Assembly: GCF_003268675.1 (NCBI RefSeq)
Contig: NZ_CP029378.1
Span: forward strand, 6,572,001 to 6,636,000
From: Streptomyces bacillaris
GTDB taxonomy: Bacteria > Actinomycetota > Actinomycetes > Streptomycetales > Streptomycetaceae
Reading direction: 5' to 3'
Length of the DNA stretch: 64,000 bases
Positions 33,698-41,722 of the stretch are shown here, in pieces; the first letter of the stretch is position 1; each line of letters begins with the position of its first letter. The translations under genes were made by a program, and so were the position numbers. The notes under the pieces were generated by a model, which was given only the letters and a program-made list of their open reading frames with translations, was not told the origin of the DNA and did not search any database.

Positions 33698-34462
33698 TCA
33701 GAAGCGGCCGGCGCCCAGGTCCCGGGAGACCGCCCGCGCACAGTCCCGTACGGCCGCGATCAGCTCGGGACGCAGCACGCCCCCCGGCGCCACCCGCTCC
33801 ACCGCCCCCGTCACGGCCACCGCGCCCACCGGCATCCTGCGCCGGTCGTGGACGGGGGCGGCGACGGCCGCCACGCCCTCCCAGGTCTCTTCGGCGTCGG
33901 CGGCCCACCCCTGGGCGCGGATCAGGTCGAGCATCGCCTCGAACTCGTCGGCGGCCGTCACCGTACGGCCGGTGAACGAGCGGCGCTCCGCCTCCATGAC
34001 CTCGCTGTGCGCCACCGGGTCGTACGCGGACAGCACCTTGCCCAGCGCCGTCGAGTGCAGCGGCTGCATCGCCCCGACCTCCAGCACCTGGCGGCTGTCG
34101 TCGGGCCGGAAGACGTGGTGGACGATGAGCACGCCGTGCTGGTGGAGCACGCCCAGGTGGACGCTCTCGCCGCTGGAGCGGGCCAGGTCGTCCGTCCAGA
34201 CCAGGGCGCGGGCGCGCAGCTCGTGGACGTCGAGATAGCTGTTGCCCAGCCGCAGCAGCTCGGCGCCGAGCTGGTAGCGCCCCGAGGTGGCGTCCTGCTC
34301 GACGAACCCCTCCAGCTGGAGGGTGCGGAGGATTCCGTGGGCGGTGCCCTTGGCCAGCCCCAGGGAGGAGGCGATGTCGGACAGCCCGAGCCGCCGCTCG
34401 CCGCCCGCCAGCAGACGCAGCATCGCGGCCGCCCGCTCCAGCGACTGGATGTTCTTGGCCAT
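33698..34462 (-). CDS. gylR: IclR-family regulator of the glycerol operon
   Basis: 254 residues from ATG 34462, with GGAGGAG upstream. The N-terminal winged HTH (about 5-70) contains LGLSDIASSLGLAKGTAHGILRTLQLEGFVEQ. The C-terminal IclR effector domain includes LHSTALGKVLSAYDP, GWAADAEETWEGVAAVAAPV and GAVAVTGAVERV. Gene order matches gylR-gylCAB of S. coelicolor, where GylR is a glycerol-3-phosphate-responsive repressor also acting on its own promoter. A 15-base sequence is shared between its own upstream region and that of glpF. Confidence 0.92.
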   Translation of the reverse strand: MAKNIQSLERAAAMLRLLAGGERRLGLSDIASSLGLAKGTAHGILRTLQLEGFVEQDATSGRYQLGAELLRLGNSYLDVHELRARALVWTDDLARSSGESVHLGVLHQHGVLIVHHVFRPDDSRQVLEVGAMQPLHSTALGKVLSAYDPVAHSEVMEAERRSFTGRTVTAADEFEAMLDLIRAQGWAADAEETWEGVAAVAAPVHDRRRMPVGAVAVTGAVERVAPGGVLRPELIAAVRDCARAVSRDLGAGRF

Positions 34463-34484
34463 CGCGCCGTACTCCTCCACCTCG

Positions 34485-34499
34485 GTTCGACAATGCTGA
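34485..34499. promoter_or_regulatory. second copy of the candidate GylR operator
   Basis: GTTCGACAATGCTGA matches the copy at 33447-33461 at 14 of 15 positions. It lies 23 bases upstream of the gylR start, consistent with autoregulation. It also contains GTTC and, two bases beyond, GAAC in inverted arrangement. Confidence 0.55.
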
Positions 34500-34626
34500 A
34501 CACTATCGGTCGATGCCGACCTGTGCTGGACTCCGGGGGAAAGTCTCCTCCCGCCGTCCGGCGGCTCCGCACCCGCACAGCATGCAGTCCGCCCCATGGA
34601 CGGGCCGACCACGCCGCAGGGTGTCC

Positions 34627-34671
34627 GGCTACGCTGGCGGGGTGCGCCTTCCCCGAGAAGGACGCAAAGCC
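34627..34671 (+). promoter_or_regulatory. structured leader element before metH
   Basis: TGCGCCTT (34643-34650) pairs with AAGG-A-CGCA (34658-34666) as an 8-bp stem with one bulged A and the loop CCCCGAG. GGCT (34627-34630) can pair with AGCC (34668-34671) around it. The 3' side contains GGACGCAAAGCC, identical to the conserved 3' core of GEMM (c-di-GMP-I) riboswitches, but the matching 5' core is not evident. No cobalamin or SAM riboswitch consensus is seen. It ends 30 bases before the metH start. Confidence 0.35.
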
Positions 34672-34701
34672 GACAGCCGTCGCATCCCTGGGAGATCATC
34701 C

Positions 34702-37700
34702 ATGGCCTCGTTGCCGACACCCGCCCCTGACAGCCGGACCCGCGCAGCCGCCCTGCGCGAGGCGCTCGCCACCCGGGTGGTGGTGGCCGACGGTGCCATG
34801 GGCACCATGCTCCAGGCCCAGGACCCGACCCTCGACGACTTCGAGGGCCTCGAAGGCTGCAACGAGATCCTCAACCTCACCCGCCCGGACATCGTGCGCA
34901 CGGTCCACGAGGAGTACTTCGCGGTCGGCGTCGACTGCGTGGAGACCAACACCTTCGGTGCCAACCACTCCGCCGCCAACGAGTACGAGATCGCGGACCG
35001 GATCCACGAGCTGTCCGAGTCCGGCGCCCGCATCGCCCGCGAGGTCGCGGACGAGTTCGCCGCCAGGGACGGCCGCCAGCGGTGGGTCCTCGGATCGATC
35101 GGCCCCGGCACCAAGCTGCCCTCGCTCGGCCACATCACGTACGACATCCTGCGCGACGGCTACCAGCGCAACGCCGAAGGACTCCTCGCGGGCGGCTCGG
35201 ACGCCCTGATCGTCGAGACCACCCAGGACCTGCTCCAGACCAAGGCCAGCATCATCGGTGCCCGCCGGGCCATGGACGCCCTCGGCATCGACGTGCCCCT
35301 GATCTGTTCCCTCGCCTTCGAGACCACCGGCGTCATGCTGCTCGGCTCCGAGATCGGCGCCGCCCTGACCGCCCTGGAGCCGCTCGGCATCGACCTGATC
35401 GGGCTGAACTGCTCGACCGGCCCCGACGAGATGAGCGAGCACCTGCGCTATCTCGCCCGCCACTCCCGTACGCCCCTGATGTGCATGCCCAACGCGGGCC
35501 TGCCCGTCCTCACCAAGGACGGCGCGCACTTCCCGCTCGGCCCCGACGGCCTCGCGGACTCCCAGGAACTGTTCGTCCGCGACTACGGCCTCTCCCTGAT
35601 CGGCGGCTGCTGCGGTACGACCCCGGCCCATATGAAGGCCGTCGTGGAGCGGGCCCAGGGGCTCACCCCGCCCGAGCGCGAGCCGCGCCCCGAGCCCGGC
35701 GCCGCCTCGCTCTACCAGCACGTGCCCTTCCGCCAGGACACCGCCTACCTGGCGATCGGGGAGCGCACCAACGCCAACGGCTCCAAGAAGTTCCGCGAGG
35801 CCATGCTGGAGGCCCGCTGGGACGACTGCGTGGAGATGGCCCGCGACCAGATCCGCGAGGGCGCCCACATGCTCGACCTCTGCGTCGACTACGTGGGCCG
35901 CGACGGCGTCGCGGACATGACCGAGCTGGCCGGCCGCTTCGCCACCGCCTCCACCCTGCCGATCGTGCTGGACTCCACCGAGCTGGACGTCCTGCGCGCC
36001 GGACTGGAGCAGCTCGGCGGCCGGGCCGTGCTCAACTCGGTCAACTACGAGGACGGCGACGGCCCCGATTCCCGGTTCGCGCAGGTCAGCGCCCTGGCCG
36101 CCGAGCACGGCGCCGCCCTGATCGCGCTGACGATCGACGAGGAGGGCCAGGCCCGCACCATCGAGCACAAGGTCGCCATCGCGGAGCGGCTGATCGAGGA
36201 TCTCACCACCAACTGGGGCATCCGCGAGTCCGACATCCTCATCGACACCCTGACCTTCACCATCTGCACCGGCCAGGAGGAGTCCCGGGGCGACGGCATC
36301 GCCACCATCGGGGCCATCCGCGAGCTGAAGAAGCGCCACCCGGACGTCCAGACCACGCTGGGCCTCTCCAACATCTCCTTCGGCCTCAACCCGGCCGCCC
36401 GCGTCGTGCTGAACTCCGTCTTCCTGGACGAGTGCGTCAAGGCGGGCCTGGACTCCGCGATCGTCCACGCCTCCAAGATCCTGCCCATCGCCCGGCTGGA
36501 GGAGGAGCAGGTCAAGGTCGCCCTCGACCTGATCTACGACCGCCGCGCCGAGGGCTACGACCCCCTCCAGAAGCTCATGGAGCTCTTCGAGGGCGTCAAC
36601 ATGAAGTCGATGAAGGCGGGCAAGGCCGAGGAGCTGATGGCCCTCCCGCTGGACGAGCGGCTCCAGCGCCGCATCATCGACGGCGAGAAGAACGGCCTGG
36701 AGGCCGACCTCGACGAGGCCCTCCAGGACACCCCGGCCCTGGACATCGTCAACAACACCCTCCTGGAGGGCATGAAGGTCGTCGGTGAGCTGTTCGGCTC
36801 CGGCCAGATGCAGCTGCCGTTCGTCCTCCAGTCCGCCGAGGTCATGAAGAGCGCGGTGGCCCACCTGGAGCCGCACATGGAGAAGTCCGACGACGAGGGC
36901 AAGGGCACCATCGTGCTGGCCACCGTCCGCGGCGACGTCCACGACATCGGCAAGAACCTCGTCGACATCATCCTCTCCAACAACGGCTACAACGTCGTCA
37001 ACCTCGGCATCAAGCAGCCCGTCTCCGCGATCCTGGAAGCCGCCGAGGAGCACCGCGCCGACGTCATCGGCATGTCCGGCCTCCTGGTGAAGTCCACCGT
37101 GATCATGAAGGAGAACCTCCAGGAGCTGAACCAGCGCAAGATGGCCGCCGACTTCCCGGTCATCCTCGGCGGCGCCGCGCTGACCCGGGCCTACGTCGAG
37201 CAGGACCTGCACGAGATCTACGAGGGCGAGGTGCGCTACGCCCGCGACGCCTTCGAGGGGCTGCGCCTCATGGACGCCCTCATCGGCGTCAAGCGCGGGG
37301 TGCCGGGCGCGGCCCTGCCCGAGCTCAAGCAGCGCCGGGTCCCCAAGAAGGACGTCCCCGTGCTGGAGGTCCAGGAGCCCGAGGGCTCGGTGCGCTCGGA
37401 CGTCTCCACCACCAACCCGATCCCTGAGCCGCCGTTCTGGGGCACCCGGGTGATCAAGGGCATCCCGCTCAAGGAGTACGCCTCCTGGCTGGACGAGGGC
37501 GCCCTGTTCAAGGGGCAGTGGGGCCTCAAGCAGGCCAGGACCGGGGACGGGCCGACGTACGAGGAGCTGGTGGAGACCGAGGGCCGCCCGCACCTGCGCG
37601 GCTGGCTCGACCACCTCCAGTCCAACAACCTGCTGGAAGCCGCCGTCGTCTACGGCTACTTCCCCTGCGTCTCCAAGGGCGAGGACCTGATCCTCCTCCA

Positions 37701-38214
37701 CGAGGACGGCTCCGAGCGCACCCGCTTCACCTTCCCGCGCCAGCGCCGCGGCCGCCGCCTCTGCCTCGCGGACTTCTTCCGCCCCGAGGAGTCCGGCGAG
37801 ACCGATGTGATCGGCCTCCAGGTCGTCACCGTCGGCTCCCGGATCGGGGAGGCCACCGCCGAGCTGTTCGCCGCCAACTCCTACCGCGACTACCTGGAGC
37901 TGCACGGCCTCTCCGTCCAGCTCGCGGAGGCCCTGGCGGAGTACTGGCACGCCCGGGTCCGCAGCGAGCTGGGCTTCGGCGGCGAGGACCCGGCCGAGGT
38001 GGAGGACATGTTCGCGCTGAAGTACCGGGGCGCGCGGTTCTCGCTCGGTTACGGGGCCTGCCCCGACCTGGAGGACCGTGCGAAGATCGCGGACCTGCTG
38101 CGGCCGGAGCGGATCGGGGTGGAGCTGTCCGAGGAGTTCCAGCTCCACCCGGAGCAGTCCACCGACGCCATCGTCATCCACCACCCCGAGGCAAAGTACT
38201 TCAACGCACGGTAA
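34702..38214 (+). CDS. metH: cobalamin-dependent methionine synthase
   Basis: 1170 residues from ATG 34702, with GGGAG 8 bases upstream. Modules in order: homocysteine-binding barrel (about 15-325) with zinc cysteines in GLNCSTGP (about 237) and GGCCGTTP (about 301-302); pterin-binding domain (about 345-610, starting AIGERTNANGSKKFREAM); cobalamin-binding domain with DVHDIGKN near 745 supplying the Co-ligating His; and a C-terminal AdoMet-dependent reactivation domain. It transfers the methyl of 5-methyl-THF to homocysteine. All domains are intact. It is monocistronic, facing away from gylR across 239 bp. Confidence 0.97.
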   Translation: MASLPTPAPDSRTRAAALREALATRVVVADGAMGTMLQAQDPTLDDFEGLEGCNEILNLTRPDIVRTVHEEYFAVGVDCVETNTFGANHSAANEYEIADRIHELSESGARIAREVADEFAARDGRQRWVLGSIGPGTKLPSLGHITYDILRDGYQRNAEGLLAGGSDALIVETTQDLLQTKASIIGARRAMDALGIDVPLICSLAFETTGVMLLGSEIGAALTALEPLGIDLIGLNCSTGPDEMSEHLRYLARHSRTPLMCMPNAGLPVLTKDGAHFPLGPDGLADSQELFVRDYGLSLIGGCCGTTPAHMKAVVERAQGLTPPEREPRPEPGAASLYQHVPFRQDTAYLAIGERTNANGSKKFREAMLEARWDDCVEMARDQIREGAHMLDLCVDYVGRDGVADMTELAGRFATASTLPIVLDSTELDVLRAGLEQLGGRAVLNSVNYEDGDGPDSRFAQVSALAAEHGAALIALTIDEEGQARTIEHKVAIAERLIEDLTTNWGIRESDILIDTLTFTICTGQEESRGDGIATIGAIRELKKRHPDVQTTLGLSNISFGLNPAARVVLNSVFLDECVKAGLDSAIVHASKILPIARLEEEQVKVALDLIYDRRAEGYDPLQKLMELFEGVNMKSMKAGKAEELMALPLDERLQRRIIDGEKNGLEADLDEALQDTPALDIVNNTLLEGMKVVGELFGSGQMQLPFVLQSAEVMKSAVAHLEPHMEKSDDEGKGTIVLATVRGDVHDIGKNLVDIILSNNGYNVVNLGIKQPVSAILEAAEEHRADVIGMSGLLVKSTVIMKENLQELNQRKMAADFPVILGGAALTRAYVEQDLHEIYEGEVRYARDAFEGLRLMDALIGVKRGVPGAALPELKQRRVPKKDVPVLEVQEPEGSVRSDVSTTNPIPEPPFWGTRVIKGIPLKEYASWLDEGALFKGQWGLKQARTGDGPTYEELVETEGRPHLRGWLDHLQSNNLLEAAVVYGYFPCVSKGEDLILLHEDGSERTRFTFPRQRRGRRLCLADFFRPEESGETDVIGLQVVTVGSRIGEATAELFAANSYRDYLELHGLSVQLAEALAEYWHARVRSELGFGGEDPAEVEDMFALKYRGARFSLGYGACPDLEDRAKIADLLRPERIGVELSEEFQLHPEQSTDAIVIHHPEAKYFNAR

Positions 38215-38290
38215 CCGCCCGCTCGCACCACGGCCCCGCGTCGTTCGCGCACCGTAGCCGGACAGGTCGTACACTGGTCGGTCCAGTGCA

Positions 38291-38329
38291 GGCCGGTCGC
38301 CCTCCCACTTCTGGGAATGGCGGCCGGCC
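38291..38329 (+). terminator. terminator after metH
   Basis: GGCCGGTCGCCCTCCC (38291-38306) pairs with GGGAATGGCGGCCGGCC (38313-38329) with minor mismatches. The 3' side continues TTCTCGT. It lies 77 bases after the metH stop, ahead of the HAD gene. Confidence 0.6.
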
Positions 38330-38357
38330 TTCTCGTCCCTTACGGAAGGTGTGCCGG

Positions 38358-39059
38358 ATGACCAGTACGGTCCCCGCGTCCTTGACCCGCACGGCCGAAG
38401 GCGCCGCTCTGCAGGCGGTCCTTCTCGACATGGACGGAACCCTGGTCGATACCGAGGGCTTCTGGTGGGACGTCGAGAAGGAGGTCTTCGCCGGACTCGG
38501 ACACGAGCTGGACGAGGCCTGGCGCGATGTCGTCGTCGGGGGACCGATGACCCGCAGCGCGGGCTACCTCATCGACGTGACCGGCGCCGACATCGCCCTG
38601 GACGAGCTGACCGTGCTGCTCAACGACGGCTTCGAGAAGCGCATCGTGCGCGGGGTGCCGCTGATGCCCGGCGCCGAGCGGCTGCTCGCCGAGCTGTCCG
38701 CGGCCAGGATCCCCACCGCGCTCGTCTCCGCCTCGCACCGCCGGATCATCGACCGGGTGCTGGACTCGGTCGGCCACCACCACTTCGCGCTCACGGTCGC
38801 CGGGGACGAGGTCACCCGGACCAAGCCGCACCCCGAGCCCTACCTCACCGCCGCCGCGGGCTTCGGCGCCGACCCGTGGCGCTGCGCGGTCGTCGAGGAC
38901 ACCGCGACCGGGGTGGCCGCCGCCGAGGCGGCCGGGTGCCGGGTGGTCGCCGTCCCCTCGGTGGCCCCCATCGCCCCCGCCGTGGGCCGGGTCGTCGTCG
39001 GCTCCCTCGAAGAGGTCGACCTGCCCTTCCTGCGGAGGCTCATCACCCCCACGGGCTGA
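38358..39059 (+). CDS. HAD-superfamily phosphatase (beta-phosphoglucomutase-like)
   Basis: 233 residues. HAD motif I is LLDMDGTLVDTE (nucleophile and acid/base Asp), motif II is TALVSASHRR, motif III K lies in VTRTKPHPEPYL, and motif IV is CAVVEDTATGVAAA. The helical cap domain lies between motifs I and II, so it is a subfamily IA phosphatase/phosphomutase. The substrate is unknown. The start ATG follows GGAAGGTGTGCCGG. It stands between metH and the peptide-binding lipoprotein gene, probably transcribed alone. Confidence 0.9.
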   Translation: MTSTVPASLTRTAEGAALQAVLLDMDGTLVDTEGFWWDVEKEVFAGLGHELDEAWRDVVVGGPMTRSAGYLIDVTGADIALDELTVLLNDGFEKRIVRGVPLMPGAERLLAELSAARIPTALVSASHRRIIDRVLDSVGHHHFALTVAGDEVTRTKPHPEPYLTAAAGFGADPWRCAVVEDTATGVAAAEAAGCRVVAVPSVAPIAPAVGRVVVGSLEEVDLPFLRRLITPTG

Positions 39060-39364
39060 GCGGCCGCGCTGGGCGATCGGTGCGGAACGCCGTTCCGTGT
39101 TGAACGTTCCGTGTGCGTTCCGGCAACTTTCCATGGACGTGAATCAGCCATGGGCGGGAAATGTGAAGAGGTCGGACGGGTGAGCTTCCTCACCTGCGAG
39201 CCCTCTGTGGCCCGCCATCATCGGATGATCTGTCCGGAATGGTGATCAAATATCGCCCCCTCCGGACGCCGGAGGAGGGCAGGCCGCTCCGCGCGCGGTC
39301 GGAGCGGCCACCGGCGGCTACTAACTTTGATTCCTCACCCACCGTGATGAGGGAGAAAGCCCGT
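39060..39364 (+). promoter_or_regulatory. 305-bp upstream region of the peptide-binding lipoprotein gene
   Basis: No gene is seen here. Elements are: GGAACG-C-CGTTCC at 39084-39096, a perfect 13-bp palindrome; a direct repeat CGTTCCGTGT at 39091-39100 and 39105-39114 with a third partial copy at 39116-39122; GAACGTTC at 39102-39109; and two hairpins in the later leader, 39255-39280 (CTCCGG/CCGGAG core) and 39282-39309 (GGCCGCTCCG/CGGAGCGGCC, 10 bp, 8-base loop). The repeats look like an operator cluster. The hairpins may terminate the HAD transcript or attenuate the lipoprotein gene. Confidence 0.45.
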
Positions 39365-40960
39365 ATGAACCGCAAGACCCTGGTGCTGCCGGCCGTCGTC
39401 GGCCTGCTCGCCCCCGTGCTCGCCGCCTGCGGCAGCACGGACAGCGGCGCCGGTGGCGAAGGCGCCATCGTCGTCGGCACCACGGACCAGCTCGTGGCCT
39501 CCGAGGAGAACCCCGCTCCTCTCGACCCGGCCATCGGGTACGAGGCAGGCGTCTGGAACGTCCTGCGGCAGACGGTGCAGACCCTGACCAGCGTCCCCGT
39601 CGGCGGCGGCGCGCCGATCCCCGAGGCCGCCCAGAGCTGCACCTTCACCGACACCGTCAACGAGAGCTACCGCTGCACCCTGCGGCCCGGCCTGACGTTC
39701 GCGGACGGCACCCCCGTCACCGCCGAGGATGTGAAGTACTCCATCCAGCGGGTCATCGACATCAACTCCGACAGCGGGCCGGTCGGGCTCCTCGCCAACA
39801 TCGACATGATCGAGACCAAGGGCGACAACCAGGTGATCTTCCACCTGAACACGCCCGACGCCACCTTCCCGTACAAGCTCGCCACCCCCGCCGCCGGAAT
39901 CGTCCCCAAGGCGAAGTACCCGGCGAAGGAGGCGCGCACCGGCTTCCAGGTCGACGGCTCGGGGCCGTACACCATGAAGCCGCAGACCGAGGACGGCCGG
40001 ATCACCCGGATCGTCTTCACCAAGAACCCCTCGTACAAGGGCGAGCTGAAGGTCCTCAACGAGAAGGTCGAGATGGACCTCTTCCCCGACGCCGAGGCCA
40101 TGGGCAAGGCGCTGGAGGAGAAGAAGATCCACATGATGACCCGGGCCATGTCTCCGGAGCAGGCCCGCGACATGCTCGTCAACCCGAAGAAGGGCATCGA
40201 GCTGACCGAGATGCCCGGCCTCGCCATCAGCTACCTCGGCTTCAACACCAAGGACCCGGTGGTCAACAAGGCCGTACGGCAGGCCATGGCGCAGATCATC
40301 GACCGGGGCGAGATCGCGGGCAAGGTCTACGGCACCACCGCCGAGCCGCTCTACTCGCTGATCCCCTCCAGCATCACCGGCCACACCAACGCCTTCTTCA
40401 ACAAGTACGGCGACCCCAGCACCGCCAAGGCCGCCGAGACCCTGGAGAAGGCCGGGGTCAAGACGCCGGTGAAGTTCACCCTGCACTACACCAACGACCA
40501 CTACGGCTCCGCCACCGCCAAGGAGTTCAAGGCGCTCCAGCAGCAGCTGAACCGCTCGGGCCTCTTCAAGGTCGACGTCGAGGGCAAGGAGTGGTCGAAG
40601 TACCGCCCCGAGCAGAAGCGCGGCGACTACGCGGCCTACGGCATGGGCTGGTTCCCCGACTTCCCGGACCCGGACAACTACACCGCCCCGTTCCTGGACA
40701 AGAACAACTTCCTCAACTCCCCGTACCGGTCCAAGGAAGCGCAGGACGTCCTGATCCCCAAGTCGCGCCGCGAGGCCGACCGCAGCGCCGCCGCCACGAC
40801 CTACGAGAAGCTCCAGGACATCGTCGCCACCGACGTCCCCGTCCTGCCGATCTGGCAGGGCAAGCAGTATGTGGCCTCCCGCAGCGGCGTCGCGGGCGTC
40901 GAGCGCTCCATCAGCGCCACCTCCGAACTCCAGCTCTGGGAGCTGAACAAGAACGCCTGA
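39365..40960 (+). CDS. oligopeptide/dipeptide ABC transporter substrate-binding lipoprotein
   Basis: 531 residues from ATG 39365, with GAGGGAGAAAG upstream. The lipoprotein signal is MNRKTLVLPAVVGLLAPVLAAC, with lipobox cysteine C22. The SBP_bac_5 (DppA/OppA) fold follows: YRCTLRPGLTFADGTPVTAEDVKYSIQR, LNTPDATFPYKLATPAAGIVP, GSGPYTMK and MGWFPDFPDPDNY. It would capture peptides or related solutes at the outer face of the membrane. No permease or ATPase gene adjoins it, so it is an orphan component whose partner lies elsewhere. Confidence 0.92.
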   Translation: MNRKTLVLPAVVGLLAPVLAACGSTDSGAGGEGAIVVGTTDQLVASEENPAPLDPAIGYEAGVWNVLRQTVQTLTSVPVGGGAPIPEAAQSCTFTDTVNESYRCTLRPGLTFADGTPVTAEDVKYSIQRVIDINSDSGPVGLLANIDMIETKGDNQVIFHLNTPDATFPYKLATPAAGIVPKAKYPAKEARTGFQVDGSGPYTMKPQTEDGRITRIVFTKNPSYKGELKVLNEKVEMDLFPDAEAMGKALEEKKIHMMTRAMSPEQARDMLVNPKKGIELTEMPGLAISYLGFNTKDPVVNKAVRQAMAQIIDRGEIAGKVYGTTAEPLYSLIPSSITGHTNAFFNKYGDPSTAKAAETLEKAGVKTPVKFTLHYTNDHYGSATAKEFKALQQQLNRSGLFKVDVEGKEWSKYRPEQKRGDYAAYGMGWFPDFPDPDNYTAPFLDKNNFLNSPYRSKEAQDVLIPKSRREADRSAAATTYEKLQDIVATDVPVLPIWQGKQYVASRSGVAGVERSISATSELQLWELNKNA

Positions 40961-40982
40961 CCCCGGGCCCGGAACCGCGAAA

Positions 40983-41026
40983 GCCGTCCGGCCCGCCCCC
41001 ACACCAGCGGGGGCGGGCCGGACGGC
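40983..41026. terminator. terminator between the lipoprotein and response regulator genes
   Basis: A perfect 18-bp stem (40983-41000 with 41009-41026) closes an 8-base loop. It lies between convergent genes; on the plus strand GCGTTTA follows. Confidence 0.8.
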
Positions 41027-41041
41027 CGCGTTTACAGGGGC

Positions 41042-41713
41042 CTACTGGGCGCCCGGACGCACCAGCCCGCTCTCGTACGCGTACACCGCGGCCTGTACGC
41101 GGTCGCGCAGGCCCAGCTTCGTCAGCACATGGCCCACATGCGTCTTCACCGTCGTCTCGCTGACGAACAGATCCGCGGCGATCTCCGCGTTGGACAGCCC
41201 CCGCGCCACCAGCTTCAGGACCTCCACCTCACGGTCCGTCAGCGTGTGCAGGGCGTCCGGCACCGGGTCCTCGCCCGAGGGCAGATGGTCCGCGTACTTG
41301 TCGAGCAGCCGCCGCGTGATGCTCGGCGCGAGCATCGCCTCGCCCGCCGCCACCACCCGGATCGCCTGCACCAGCTCGGCCGCCGGGGCGTCCTTCAGCA
41401 GGAACCCGCTCGCCCCCGCCCGCAGCGCCTCCACCACGTACTCGTCGAGATCGAACGTGGTCAGCACCAGCACCTTCGCCGGACCGTCCTTGCCGGGACC
41501 GGTGATCTGGCGGGTCGCCTCCACGCCGTCCATCCGCGGCATCCGGATGTCCATCAGCACCACATCGGGCTGCAGCGCCCGCACCTGGTCGATGGCCTGC
41601 AGACCGTCACCGGCCTCACCGACCACCGCGAGATCGCCCTCGGCCTCCAGAATCATCCGGAAACCGGTGCGCAGCAGCGGCTGGTCGTCGACCAGTAGGA
41701 CGCGGATCGCCAC
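41042..41713 (-). CDS. NarL/LuxR-family response regulator
   Basis: 223 residues. Receiver domain 1-125 has acidic pair D9/D10, phospho-acceptor D55 (VVLMDIRMP), the conserved Thr in LVLTTFD and Lys in FLLKDAP. The LuxR HTH (about 155-215) contains LTDREVEVLKLVARGLSNAEIAADLFVSETTVKTHVGHVL. No histidine kinase gene is adjacent on either side, so it is an orphan here. It lies 9 bp downstream of the RecB-like nuclease gene and is probably co-transcribed with it. Confidence 0.93.
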   Translation of the reverse strand: MAIRVLLVDDQPLLRTGFRMILEAEGDLAVVGEAGDGLQAIDQVRALQPDVVLMDIRMPRMDGVEATRQITGPGKDGPAKVLVLTTFDLDEYVVEALRAGASGFLLKDAPAAELVQAIRVVAAGEAMLAPSITRRLLDKYADHLPSGEDPVPDALHTLTDREVEVLKLVARGLSNAEIAADLFVSETTVKTHVGHVLTKLGLRDRVQAAVYAYESGLVRPGAQ

Positions 41714-41722
41714 GGAAACTCC

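Noticed and set aside
33475..33975. Open plus-strand frames between glpF and gylR
   Set aside because: They run into sequence antisense to gylR, are Arg/Pro/Ala-rich and lack any family signature; the interval is better explained as the promoter region.
34500..34701. Cobalamin (AdoCbl) or SAM-IV riboswitch before metH
   Set aside because: No B12-box or SAM core sequence is visible; only an isolated GEMM-like block was found and is reported with caution.
34696..38274. A 1192-codon open frame antisense to metH
   Set aside because: High-GC genes leave long open antisense frames. The translation is low-complexity (His/Asp/Gly/Leu/Val-rich) with no family motif, while the plus strand encodes a full MetH.
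39084..39109. Possible LexA (SOS) box made of GAAC and GTTC
   Set aside because: The Actinobacterial LexA box needs GAAC-N4-GTTC. Here the half-sites are separated by three or zero bases, so I treat it as another operator.
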